Positions 6,158-14,052 are shown, counted from the stretch's first letter. The stretch: 17,463 nucleotides of DNA from Rhodothermaceae bacterium (GCA_013003465.1 JABDIZ010000233.1:1-17463), one strand, 5' to 3'. The notes: generated by a model from the letters alone, not told the origin. Program-made: numbers and translations.

Positions 6158-8728
6158 TCAGATCTCGCCATCGTCGAAGTCCCCGCCGCGCTCGCCGTCG
6201 CCACGGCGACGGTCGCGCTCCGGCTGCTGGCCGAAGGTGTACTGGAACGTCAAGCCGATCTGCTGCGCGCCCCAGTTCCGCTCAAACTCCTGGTAGAGCG
6301 TGGGCCGGTCGATCGTGAAGTTGAACCCGGCGAGGTCGAACGGGTCGCGCAGGCTGAGCGTGAGGCTCGCGCGGTCGTCCAGGAGCGCCTTGCGGACGGC
6401 GAAGTTGATGAACGTGAACGCCCCGCGGCGGCCCTGCGCCGTCTGGATCGGGGCGCGGTAGCGAACGTTTGCCTGGAGGTCGAGTCCTCCAGCGCCGAGC
6501 CGGGGACCGAGCGCGTAACTCGCATTGAGCCCTCCACCCCACCCGAACGCGTCGTTCGCGAGGTCGCCCGCCGAGGTCAGCCCGTCGCTGACGAGCCGGA
6601 AGCCCTCGACACTGACGAACCCGCGGAAGCCGTCGAGCACACCGCCCCCGCTGAGCGACTGGATGAGTTCGACGCCGTAGGAATCGTTCGTTGCCACGTT
6701 CTCGACCGTCCGGACCGTTACGACGCCGGGGCCGCACAGCTCGCCTGCAACGCCCGGCGGATTATCGGCACAGATTGCGCTGATGCGCTGGATGGCATCC
6801 GTCGTGCGGCGGAAGAACGGCGTGAGCGTGAACGAGCCCCACGGCGTGAAATGGACGAGACCGACCTCGAACGCGCTGACGTACTCGGGCTGGAGCGCCG
6901 GATTCCCGATGCGCGGGTTGCTCGGGTCGTCGAGGCTGGGGAACGGGTTGAGGAACCATGTCCTCGGCCGGTTGATGCGGCGGCTGTAGCTCGCCCTGAG
7001 CGTCGTCGCCTCGCTGACCTCGTAGCTCAGGAACGCGCTCGGGAACAGGCTCGTGTAGTCGTTCTCGAAGTCGTCCCCCGTCGTGCGGAGCGCGAACGTC
7101 GTCTGCGCCGTCTCGGCCCGGAGCCCGACCTGGACGCTGAGCGGCCCGACCGCGCGCGCCGCCTGGACATAGCCCGCATGGATCTGCTGATCATAGTCGA
7201 ACGTGTTGTTGAGGTCGGCGTCGGGGGCGAACACGCCCGTCTCCTCATCGCGGGTCTGGGAGACCAGCGACTGGTACTGCGTCTCGAGGTCGCCCTTGTA
7301 GCCAGCCTCGATGCGGAAAGCGCCGAGCGGACGGACGTAGTTGATTTCGAACGAGGCCTCGTCGCGGTCCCGCTCGCGCGCCGTAAGCTGAAGCTGGGCG
7401 AGGTCGCCTCCACCCCCGCCGAAGGCGTCGACGAGCCGCTGGTCGTAGTTCTCATCGCCGTCGTTGAGCGAGAGGTTGTAGCGCGCTTCGATGTCGAGCG
7501 TGTGCGGAATCTCGCCGCCCCCGCCGAAGTCGTGGCGTGCGCCGAGCCGAAAATCGGCCGTCTGCCGGTCGCTCAGTTCTTCGACGATTCGCTCGTAGGC
7601 GAGTGTCGGGTCTTCGTCTACATCGAGTTCGAGGAAGGCGTTCGTCTCGATCTCGGCCTCGTCCCGCAGCCCGAGCTGGGCCGACGCGCTCAGCGAGGTG
7701 CGCTCAGCGAGCGCGTAGTCCACGCCGAGCGTGGCGCTGTGTGAGGTCTCATTCTCGTCCTCATCCTCAGTCTGGTCGAGGAACGTGACGGGCGTCGCAA
7801 AGAGGTTCTGGGCGAACGAGCTGCCCCCGCCGACGCCCTCGTCCTGGCGGAAGCCGTAGGAGCCTGAGACGTTCCACGGCCCCTTGCCGTAGCTCAGCGT
7901 AAGCGTGCCGCTGTAGCCGCCGCGCGTGTCGCCGCCGACGGCGACCGTCCCACCGAGCCCGCGGTCCACGTTCTCTTTGAGGACAATGTTGATGATCCCG
8001 CTCATCCCGTCGGGCTCGTAGCGCGCCGACGGGTTCGGGATCACCTCGACGCGCTCGATGGTCCCAGCCGGGAGGCTGCGGAGGTAGGCCGCGACGAAGT
8101 CCGACGGGACGGGCGCGGGCTTGCCGTTGACGAGGATCGCGACGTTCCCGCTCCCGCGCAGGCTAATGTTGCCGTCCACATCCACGTCCACCGAGGGAAT
8201 CGTTTCGAGCACGGTCGTCGCCGTCCCGCCTGCCGCGACGGGGTCGTCGGCGGTGTTGTAGACCGTGCGATCAATTTGGATCGAAACGGCATCGCGCGCC
8301 GCTTGCACCTCCACCCCTTCGAGTTGCTCGATGTCCACCGAAAGCGCGATCGTGCCCAGGTCAGCGGTGCGAGATTCCGGGTTGATGCGCACCTCAGCGA
8401 TTCGCTCCGACGCAAAGCCCACGAAGCTGATATCCACGTAGTACTGGCCGGATGGCATACGCTCGATGCGGAACGCACCCGCATCGTCGGTAATGGCGCC
8501 CGTGACGAGCGTGGTGTCACGTCCGGAGTCGGGCGGGGGCACCAGCCACACGGCCACCGATGCCGTCGGGATGGGCGCCTGTGTATCGGCGTCAACGACG
8601 GTCCCGCTGATCGTTCCGACGGACGGGTTGCCGCTGGGACGGTCAGCGCGCGGACGCTGTTGCTGGGCATCGGCAGACGCCGCTAGTAGACAGGCAAGGG
8701 CGGCAATGAGAGCGAGAGGGCGAGTCAT
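6158..8728 (-). CDS. TonB-dependent receptor-like outer membrane beta-barrel protein
   Basis: Started at the ATG at 8728 it is 856 residues long, with a clear signal peptide (MTRPLALIAALACLLAASAD, cleavage after ADA). An ORF extension to 8812 is unlikely because it would precede the signal peptide. Residues 38-135 are a CarboxypepD-reg/transthyretin-like domain (GTISGTVVDADTQAPIPTAS, then GAFRIERMPSGQYYVDISFVG). Residues about 160-255 are the plug (TVLETIPSVDVDVDGNISLR, ILVNGKPAP, IERVEVIPNPSARY, GIINIVLKE). The rest is an OMP_b-brl_3-type barrel that includes NPALQPEYVSAFEVG. After the last strand (FQYTFG) comes a charged tail of about 23 residues rich in Arg, Asp and Gly. Substrate is unknown. 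No SusD, ABC transporter or siderophore gene is adjacent, so it may be an orphan receptor. Confidence 0.92.
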   Translation of the reverse strand: MTRPLALIAALACLLAASADAQQQRPRADRPSGNPSVGTISGTVVDADTQAPIPTASVAVWLVPPPDSGRDTTLVTGAITDDAGAFRIERMPSGQYYVDISFVGFASERIAEVRINPESRTADLGTIALSVDIEQLEGVEVQAARDAVSIQIDRTVYNTADDPVAAGGTATTVLETIPSVDVDVDGNISLRGSGNVAILVNGKPAPVPSDFVAAYLRSLPAGTIERVEVIPNPSARYEPDGMSGIINIVLKENVDRGLGGTVAVGGDTRGGYSGTLTLSYGKGPWNVSGSYGFRQDEGVGGGSSFAQNLFATPVTFLDQTEDEDENETSHSATLGVDYALAERTSLSASAQLGLRDEAEIETNAFLELDVDEDPTLAYERIVEELSDRQTADFRLGARHDFGGGGEIPHTLDIEARYNLSLNDGDENYDQRLVDAFGGGGGDLAQLQLTARERDRDEASFEINYVRPLGAFRIEAGYKGDLETQYQSLVSQTRDEETGVFAPDADLNNTFDYDQQIHAGYVQAARAVGPLSVQVGLRAETAQTTFALRTTGDDFENDYTSLFPSAFLSYEVSEATTLRASYSRRINRPRTWFLNPFPSLDDPSNPRIGNPALQPEYVSAFEVGLVHFTPWGSFTLTPFFRRTTDAIQRISAICADNPPGVAGELCGPGVVTVRTVENVATNDSYGVELIQSLSGGGVLDGFRGFVSVEGFRLVSDGLTSAGDLANDAFGWGGGLNASYALGPRLGAGGLDLQANVRYRAPIQTAQGRRGAFTFINFAVRKALLDDRASLTLSLRDPFDLAGFNFTIDRPTLYQEFERNWGAQQIGLTFQYTFGQQPERDRRRGDGERGGDFDDGEI

Positions 8729-8984
8729 GAGAGGGGCCGGGAGGGACAGGGAAGCATATTTATTTGTGACAACGAGTATTCGCAACAGCAGATAAAGTGC
8801 CTCTTGCATCAAATATTGACAAGGCAGACACTTCGCGTGGTAGGTAGACGCCCATCCGTTCCGCTATTGAGCAGAACAGCTATCCATCGTGCGGGAGGTG
8901 CCGTGGAACGGCAGCGTGATTCTTTCCGTGTCAAGACAGGCGCTCGGTCCATTCCTTATCTCCCTCGCCCTTCTCCCACCTCCC
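8729..8984. promoter_or_regulatory. Divergent intergenic region between the TonB-dependent receptor and PAP2 phosphatase genes
   Basis: This 256-bp gap carries an AT-rich block at 8757-8820, which stands out from the GC-rich surroundings and probably holds the promoter of the receptor gene. TTGACA at 8816-8821 (plus strand) is a perfect -35 box, but no good -10 hexamer follows at 16-18 bp, so I do not assign a promoter. No Fur-like or other palindrome was recognised. Confidence 0.4.
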
Positions 8985-9767
8985 ATGCCTGATTCCCCGC
9001 CCGCTGGGTCCTCCCCTCCACAGGATCCGCCACTAGCAATACGCATCCGCCGCGTGCTCGGCCGCCGCGAGATCGGCCTGCTCCTCCTGTTGGCCACGCT
9101 CGCGGCGGGCGCCTGGATCTTTCTGGAAATCGCCGACGAGGTCAACAGCGGCGATATAGTGACGGTCGACGAGCGGATCCTGATGCTCTTCCGCGAGGGC
9201 AACAATCCAAACGACCCGATCGGCTCGCACTCCGTCGAGAGCGCCGTACGCGACGTGACGGCGCTCGGCAGCCTGACGGTGATCTCGCTGCTGACGCTTA
9301 TCACGGTAGCCTTCCTGTTCCTGAGCCGACGGCCGCGCCTAGCGCTCTACATGTTCGTGGCGTCGGCAGGCGGCGCGGCCCTCAGCTATGCCCTCAAGTT
9401 CCTCTACAACCGCCCGCGCCCGAACCTCGTGGCCCCAGAGGCGCTTCCCAGCGACCCCAGCTTTCCGAGCGGACATTCGGCAGCGGCAGCGGTCGTCTAC
9501 CTCACGCTCGGACTACTGCTCGCCCACACCCTCGCGCGGCGCGAGTTGAAGGTCTACGTGGTGACACTCGCCATCCTGCTCACGGTGGCCGTCGGCCTCA
9601 GCCGCCTCTACCTGGGCGTCCACTGGCCCTCCGACGTGCTGGCCGGGTGGACGCTCGGCGGCGTGTGGGCGCTGGCGTGCTGGCAGGCCGAGCGGATGCT
9701 GCGGCAGCGAGGCCTCGTGGAGGAAGAGGCGCATCCCGAACCGGAGGACGCCCGGGTCACTGCCTGA
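8985..9767 (+). CDS. PAP2 family (phosphatidic acid phosphatase type 2) membrane phosphatase
   Basis: A 260-residue protein from the ATG at 8985. The longer ORF to 8889 adds a stretch that lies in the promoter region and is not preferred. All three signature motifs are intact: K138-x6-R145-P146 (KFLYNRPRP), PSGH at 161-164, and S206-R207-x5-H213-x3-D217 (SRLYLGVHWPSD). The two catalytic His are H164 and H213. Membrane segments surround these motifs (about 30-50, 93-113, 120-140, 168-185, 190-206, 219-235). Family members dephosphorylate phosphatidic acid, phosphatidylglycerophosphate or undecaprenyl diphosphate on the outer side of the inner membrane; sequence alone does not pick one. The N-terminal 24 residues are Pro/Ser-rich and the last 17 are acidic. 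It stands alone, divergent from the TonB-dependent receptor. Confidence 0.93.
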   Translation: MPDSPPAGSSPPQDPPLAIRIRRVLGRREIGLLLLLATLAAGAWIFLEIADEVNSGDIVTVDERILMLFREGNNPNDPIGSHSVESAVRDVTALGSLTVISLLTLITVAFLFLSRRPRLALYMFVASAGGAALSYALKFLYNRPRPNLVAPEALPSDPSFPSGHSAAAAVVYLTLGLLLAHTLARRELKVYVVTLAILLTVAVGLSRLYLGVHWPSDVLAGWTLGGVWALACWQAERMLRQRGLVEEEAHPEPEDARVTA

Positions 9768-9790
9768 CCTCACCCCGAGCGGTACCGCCG

Positions 9791-9816
9791 ACCGCGAGAA
9801 TCAGACGCGGTTCGTT
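9791..9816 (+). terminator. Putative terminator after the PAP2 gene
   Basis: ACCGCG (9791-9796) and CGCGGT (9806-9811) form a 6-bp GC stem with a 9-base loop and are followed by TTCGTT. It lies 24 bp after the PAP2 stop codon. The T-run is imperfect. Confidence 0.4.
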
Positions 9817-10115
9817 CAGGATGACACCTCTTCGCCGAGCCAGCGTCGTGCGGCCGCGGCTTCGACCGGTCCGCCGTGGCCGAGATAGAGCCGCTGGGCG
9901 CCTCGGTCAAGGACGGTACGGGTCGCTGCTTCGGCGCGGTCGCGGTCTTCCTGGAAGTAGGGCGTGAGCGGCTTCTGCGGCGCGATACGGCCGCCCATGT
10001 AACCCCCGCGCAGGAGATCGCCGACGATGGCCTCGCCGCTGTCCAACAGCCCCCGCTGGATGTAGGCCACACTGCGGCAGACTTCGTCCTCTCGGATGAA
10101 GTGCGGGCGGGCCAC
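9816..10115 (-). pseudogene. C-terminal remnant of an MBL-fold metallo-hydrolase
   Basis: The 99-residue reading frame contains SGEAIVGDLLRGGYMGGR (about residues 26-43), then LTPYFQEDRDRAEAA and RGAQRLYLGHGGPVEA. These match the C-terminal third of MBL-fold (metallo-beta-lactamase superfamily) hydrolases: the GDLL segment carries the bridging Asp and GHGGP the last metal-binding His. The HxHxDH motif and the GHTPG-type His normally found just before the SVAYI segment are missing. The frame is open upstream to about 10199, where a stop lies against the end of the DusB gene, and the added residues do not restore the family's N-terminus. The GTG at 10115 is therefore not a convincing real start. 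I read it as a gene truncated by deletion or rearrangement next to the DusB gene. A small real protein is possible but would lack the active site. Confidence 0.7.
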
Positions 10116-10194
10116 TAGGTTGCGCTGCTCGAACCGGCCTGCGCGATGTAGGCCAGCACGGCCCCCACGCTGGATGGGCCCAGCGCGGCGGTCA

Positions 10195-11265
10195 TCAGGC
10201 TACCTGCGAGGCTTTTGCAGGAAGCCGAGCTGGGCGCGGCAGGCGTGCCTTGATGACTGCTGGCTTGACCGCTGTTGCCACTGGCACGCGCAGCTCTTCA
10301 TCCTCGGGACGCCAGTTGAGCAGCACCTCCAGCACGCCGTCACGGTCCTTGAACTCCATGAGACGCTGGCGGAGCTGACTCGCACCGCGGTGGCCCTTGA
10401 AGTAGCCGCCATACATGCGGCGCATCTCGAGCACGCCCTTGCGTTCGCCGAGCCAGGCACACTTGAGCGTCAGGTGCTCGGCTACGACCGCCACGCGCTC
10501 GTCCCAGGACGGCGGGGCGGGCACCTCGCCGGTCTCCAGAAAGGCCTTCGTGTCACGGAAGATCCATGGGTTGCCGATGGCGCCGCGCCCGATCATGACG
10601 GCGTCTACACCAGTCTCGTCGAACATGGCCTGGACTTTCTCTGGCGCCGTGGCGTCGCCGTTGCCGATGAGGGGGATGTCGCGGAGGGCGGCTTTGACCT
10701 TGGGCAACCAGGTCCAGCGCGCCTCGCCGCGGTACATCTGCGCCCGCGTGCGTGCGTGGACGGCCAGCGCTGCGATGCCCACATCCTCGAGCATCCGCGC
10801 GACTTGCTCGATCTGGATCGATTCGTCGTTCCAGCCGAGCCGCGTCTTGACCGTCACGGGCCGCGTGGCCTGCTCGATCACCGAGGCCGTGATGCGCTCC
10901 ATCTTAGGCAGGTCCCGGAGGATGCCCGCGCCGCCGTCCTTGCAGACGACCTTCTTGACCGGACACCCAAAGTTGATGTCGATCAGGTCGGGCTCCTGCG
11001 CGTCGGCGATGGCCGCGGCTTCACGCACCTGCTCCTCGTCGCCGCCGAAGATCTGGATGCCGACGGGCCGTTCCTCCTCGTAGAACTCCAACTTGCGCAC
11101 GGAGCCCTCGGCGCCGTGGACGAGACCACCCGAGGAGATGAACTCGGTGTACAGCAGATCGGCCCCATACCGCTTGCAGATGATGCGGAACGGAGGATCG
11201 CTCACGTCCTCCATCGGGGCGAGAAGAAGTGGGCGAGAGCCGAGATCGAGGTCGCCAATACGCAT
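10195..11265 (-). CDS. dusB: tRNA-dihydrouridine synthase (DusB-like)
   Basis: A 356-residue FMN-dependent TIM-barrel enzyme that reduces uridine to dihydrouridine in the tRNA D-loop. Visible motifs are LLLAPMEDVSDPPFR near the N-terminus (FMN binding), DINFGCPVKKV with the catalytic acid C101, KTRLGW, AVHARTRAQMYRG (about 168-180) and the phosphate-binding blocks IGNGDA and MIGRGAIGNPWIF. Residues about 260-340 form the helical C-terminal tRNA-binding domain, with RRMYGGYFKG. Length is slightly above the usual 320-340 because of a basic Pro/Arg-rich tail (RLPRPARLPAKAS). The ATG at 11265 fits the family N-terminus (MRIGDLDLGSRPLLLAP). The dusB-specific assignment is by general similarity; DusA and DusC cannot be formally excluded. 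The gene is divergent from the small membrane-protein pair. Confidence 0.93.
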   Translation of the reverse strand: MRIGDLDLGSRPLLLAPMEDVSDPPFRIICKRYGADLLYTEFISSGGLVHGAEGSVRKLEFYEEERPVGIQIFGGDEEQVREAAAIADAQEPDLIDINFGCPVKKVVCKDGGAGILRDLPKMERITASVIEQATRPVTVKTRLGWNDESIQIEQVARMLEDVGIAALAVHARTRAQMYRGEARWTWLPKVKAALRDIPLIGNGDATAPEKVQAMFDETGVDAVMIGRGAIGNPWIFRDTKAFLETGEVPAPPSWDERVAVVAEHLTLKCAWLGERKGVLEMRRMYGGYFKGHRGASQLRQRLMEFKDRDGVLEVLLNWRPEDEELRVPVATAVKPAVIKARLPRPARLPAKASQVA

Positions 11266-11463
11266 AGAAGGTCAATCTACGGGCGAGGCCGCCGGGGGTT
11301 CGGTGAGGAATTGGTGTTCGGGGGCACTGTGCAAGTCGCTCTCCTTCTGAATCGGATGCAAAGGCCAAGGGCCTAATGCCAAGAGTCAAAGGCCCTACAC
11401 CCTCTCTGCGCAACTCACCGGCGGCCTCGCCCGTAGCAGTCCACCGAAACCGACCTTGGCCCT
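11266..11463. promoter_or_regulatory. Divergent intergenic region with AAGGCC-type repeats
   Basis: The region holds two copies of CAAAGGCC (near 11359 and 11387) and a perfect 7-bp inverted repeat, AGGGCCT (11368-11374) and AGGCCCT (11390-11396), with a 15-base loop. Promoters for dusB and for the small membrane-protein pair should lie here, but I could not assign hexamers. The repeats could be an operator or a degenerate copy of a dispersed intergenic repeat. Confidence 0.4.
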
Positions 11464-11694
11464 ATGTCCTTCCTGCTTGCCCTTTCGCTGATCGGCCTCG
11501 TCAAGAGCGTGCTCATCGCCCTGTTGGCCGTGCTCAACGCGATCCTGGCCACCTTCGCCACCATTGCGGTGTGGAAGACCTACCTCGCTGTTGGCGTCAA
11601 GGTCGCGCTGATCGCGCTGATCTTCGTACCCGTGGTGGGCGTCGCGGCCTACTTCCTGTGGGGCCGCAAGAAGGTCGAGAAGGCGCAAGCCTGA
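11464..11694 (+). CDS. Small membrane protein with PLDc_N-like C-terminus (76 aa)
   Basis: A 76-residue protein made almost entirely of hydrophobic helices, roughly residues 5-35 (one long or two short membrane segments) and 44-66. The end, LIFVPVVGVAAYFLWGRKK, follows the pattern fP..G...Y...Gr seen in the phospholipase D nuclease N-terminal (PLDc_N) domain, a two-helix membrane module found alone in many small proteins. The next gene, 32 bp downstream, ends with a closely similar pattern, which suggests an old duplication or a functional pair. The ATG at 11464 gives the most compact product. Function is unknown; a membrane-stress or envelope role is possible but not shown by the sequence. 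Confidence 0.78.
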   Translation: MSFLLALSLIGLVKSVLIALLAVLNAILATFATIAVWKTYLAVGVKVALIALIFVPVVGVAAYFLWGRKKVEKAQA

Positions 11695-11726
11695 CCCCAC
11701 CCGATTTCTCCTCTCCTGAACCTGAC

Positions 11727-12014
11727 ATGCCGATGCCTCGCACTCTCCCTGCCTCGCTCCATCGCTGGCTCCCGTACTTCAGCTTGGCCGGCCTCGCGGT
11801 CCTCCTGACCGGGTGCGGCAATGGCAACCTGATGAATCGCCTGCAGTCGCCCTTCAGCGGCATCTGTGGCCTGATCATCCTCATCCTCGATGTCATCGCC
11901 ATCGTCGAGGTCATCAACAGCAACCGGGACACGGGCAGCAAGGTGCTGTGGTGCCTGGTGATCTTCTTCTTCCCCGTGGGCGGCTTGATCCTCTACTACT
12001 TCTTTGGAAAGTAG
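11727..12014 (+). CDS. Small lipoprotein with PLDc_N-like membrane domain (95 aa)
   Basis: A 95-residue protein from the ATG at 11727; the open frame extends upstream to 11376 but that part overlaps the preceding gene. A signal-like helix (WLPYFSLAGLAVLLTG) ends at a lipobox LTGC with Cys30. Residues 45-63 and 72-93 form two further membrane helices, ending FFPVGGLILYYFFGK, a good match to the PLDc_N pattern. Between the helices lies VINSNRDTGSKVLW, with the dipeptide-rich turn (S.....KvLW) usual for that domain. Combining a lipobox with two inner-membrane helices is odd: the first helix may simply be a membrane helix with a chance Cys. It probably forms an operon with the 76-aa gene and ends at a strong terminator. 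Confidence 0.8.
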   Translation: MPMPRTLPASLHRWLPYFSLAGLAVLLTGCGNGNLMNRLQSPFSGICGLIILILDVIAIVEVINSNRDTGSKVLWCLVIFFFPVGGLILYYFFGK

Positions 12015-12038
12015 GCCGCTGCCGATTCACACGTCCCG

Positions 12039-12074
12039 ACGAGGGCGGTGCTCTGTGCGCCGCCCTCGTTTCGT
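12039..12074 (+). terminator. Strong rho-independent terminator
   Basis: ACGAGGGCGG (12039-12048) and CCGCCCTCGT (12060-12069) form a perfect 10-bp stem with an 11-base loop, followed by TTCGTT. It begins 25 bp after the stop of the PLDc_N-like lipoprotein gene, a normal distance for a terminator. Confidence 0.8.
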
Positions 12075-12219
12075 TGGGGCTCCTGCACGACCTGCGTTCC
12101 ATAGACACCCGCTAAACCATGAATTGACTTAGACTTGTTCGCTGCTCCGTGTCGAGAGAACAGACCGGGGCCGTCCGCCTGGACGCCGCCCCTTTGTTTC
12201 GCCAAGACTGGTCTTTCTC

Positions 12220-14052
12220 ATGCCCTATGTATTTCAGGGGCGGCTGCGTGGCTATATCTGCGCCAACTGCCCGGAGCCCCTTTTCCCTTCGGTCGTCCGC
12301 CTCTACCGGCCTGACCTGGACCGCATCCCGCCGCGCGCCAAAGAGGCGTTCGCGATCCTCAGCGACGACGACCGGGACGGTAAAGCCGATCGCCTCCTCG
12401 CCGAAACCGAAACCGACGCCGACGGCCGCTTCACCGTCGAGTTCGGCGACGACACCCAGTACGACGGGGGCCCGTTCGAACTCGATGTGGTCCTCGAACG
12501 CGCACCCGGCCAGGATGCCGCACCGCGCGGCGCCGAGCCCGTACAGGCCACGATCGCCGCCCTCGATCCCGGGTGGGAACGGCGTGACAACGACTACCGC
12601 TTCCGCTTCGACTATTGCCTCGCGGCGCGGCTGTGGTGCCTCCTCCGCGCCCGCTTCGACGCGTGGGTGATCTGCGGGCGCGTGCTCAACGTGACCGACG
12701 GCTCACCCGTCGGGGGCCTCACCGTCGAGGCCTACGACGCCGACTGGCTGCAAGACGACACGCTCGGCTCGGCCACCACCGACGGCTCGGGCCGCTTCCG
12801 CATCGACTACACCTCGGCCGCTTTCAAGCAGACACCGTTCTCGCCCTTCATTAACGTCGAGTTGACGGGCGGGGCGGATGTCTACTTCAAGGTCCGCGAC
12901 AGCGGCGGCACGCTCCTCCTCGATGAGCAGCAATCCGCCGGACGCCAGCCCGGCCGTGAGAACGTCGGCCGCTGCTTCTGCGTCACGCTGCGCGTGCAGG
13001 TCGGCGACGGCAACACGCCGCCGGTGGACGATCCACTCTTCACCCATATCGGCGATTTCCACATCGTCTCGGACATCGACCCCGCCACGGGACTGACGAA
13101 CAAGGCGGCCTTCCAGGGCACGGCGTTCGCCCACGGCGGGCCGGACTTCGGCTTCCATAGCGTGATGAAGCTCAAAGGCTTCGCTCCCGCAGCGCTCGCC
13201 AGCAATCCCGGCGCAGACGTGTTTTACCGGTTCGTCTACGTAGACCCGGCGAGTCCGGGCACGGAGGTGCCGGTTACGGGCGGGCTCGTCGCCCCCACCT
13301 CCGTCGGCAGCCGGTGGATTCAGTGGGACCAGGACAACGATGGCTTTGCCGAATGGCGGCCGCAGCCGATGCAGATTCGCAGCTCCGGCGCGACGCCCGG
13401 CCTACCGACCCCCAGCCCCGGCAACCCACCGCCCCTCCACATCATCGAGCCCGATGGCGATGGCTGGATTCAGGTGGATGCCGCAGCGTCCGGGGGCGGC
13501 TTCGGCGACCTCCTGATGCGGCTCAACTCCGCCTCGGCCGTGCCGGGGGGCGCTCCACCCAACGATGGCCCCGGCAACGCCGTCTCAGCGGCGAACCAGC
13601 GCAACGGCACCAAGGTGACGCTGAAATTCCAGGTGGCCACGAGCCCGGGCGGAGCCGCCTTGTTCGAAGACACGGTGGATGTGTACCTCAACAACTGGGC
13701 GGAAGTCCGGCTGCTGGAACTCGTCAAGACGACGGCGGGCGGCGGCACAACGACCGATCCGTGCGCCCCGACGACGGGCTCCATCGACGCGCGCTACACC
13801 GTCGATCACGAGTTGCTTCGGTCGTGGAGCCTGGGCCTCAGCGCCAACAACGGCTGGACGGCCAGCGGGCCGAGTGGGCCGACGGCCGCCTCGCCGCGTG
13901 GCGATGCGGGGACACACACGTTCCCACTTGGCCCCGGTGCCGGGGGTCCCGAGCACTGCTCGCACACCGTCAGCCTGACTTCGCGCCGCCGCCTGACCGA
14001 CGGTGAGGTGGACGACGACGGAGACACCACGCACGACACGTTCTGCACCTGA
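12220..14052 (+). CDS. 610-aa protein with two transthyretin-like domains and calcium-loop-like motifs, no signal peptide
   Basis: Residues 5-125 and 148-260 look like two transthyretin/CarboxypepD-reg-like beta-sandwiches. The second has ICGRVLNVTDGSPVGGLTVE, then YDADWLQDDTLGSATTDGSG, FRIDYTSAAF and ADVYFKVRDSGG; the first has TETDADGRFTVEF in the same place. From residue 270 a different beta-rich region starts (FTHIGDFHIVSDIDPATGLT, then a GPDFGFHSVMKLKGF segment), continuing to a Gly/Pro-rich end. Asp-rich turns resembling calcium loops occur at 49-57 (DDDRDGKAD), 370-375 (DQDNDG), 411-415 (PDGDG) and 598-606 (DDDGDTTHD). Ten Cys are present (14, 17, 133, 140, 152, 252, 254, 515, 580, 609), unusual for a cytoplasmic protein, yet no signal peptide is visible. 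I do not recognise the whole family. A non-classically exported protein or an injection-system accessory is possible but inferred. Confidence 0.8.
   Translation: MPYVFQGRLRGYICANCPEPLFPSVVRLYRPDLDRIPPRAKEAFAILSDDDRDGKADRLLAETETDADGRFTVEFGDDTQYDGGPFELDVVLERAPGQDAAPRGAEPVQATIAALDPGWERRDNDYRFRFDYCLAARLWCLLRARFDAWVICGRVLNVTDGSPVGGLTVEAYDADWLQDDTLGSATTDGSGRFRIDYTSAAFKQTPFSPFINVELTGGADVYFKVRDSGGTLLLDEQQSAGRQPGRENVGRCFCVTLRVQVGDGNTPPVDDPLFTHIGDFHIVSDIDPATGLTNKAAFQGTAFAHGGPDFGFHSVMKLKGFAPAALASNPGADVFYRFVYVDPASPGTEVPVTGGLVAPTSVGSRWIQWDQDNDGFAEWRPQPMQIRSSGATPGLPTPSPGNPPPLHIIEPDGDGWIQVDAAASGGGFGDLLMRLNSASAVPGGAPPNDGPGNAVSAANQRNGTKVTLKFQVATSPGGAALFEDTVDVYLNNWAEVRLLELVKTTAGGGTTTDPCAPTTGSIDARYTVDHELLRSWSLGLSANNGWTASGPSGPTAASPRGDAGTHTFPLGPGAGGPEHCSHTVSLTSRRRLTDGEVDDDGDTTHDTFCT

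Noticed and set aside
6851..7744. A 297-residue plus-strand open frame
   Set aside because: Antisense to the TonB-dependent receptor barrel, which is continuous and well supported.
8816..8850. Perfect TTGACA as a promoter for the PAP2 gene
   Set aside because: No -10 hexamer of useful quality follows at a normal distance, so the match is not assigned as a promoter.
10096..11376. A 426-residue open frame on the plus strand
   Set aside because: Antisense to dusB, whose motifs are complete on the opposite strand; the frame has no recognisable domain.
13314..14006. A 230-residue plus-strand open frame in another phase of the 610-aa gene
   Set aside because: Arg/Pro/Gln-rich composition typical of out-of-frame GC-rich sequence, without any motif.
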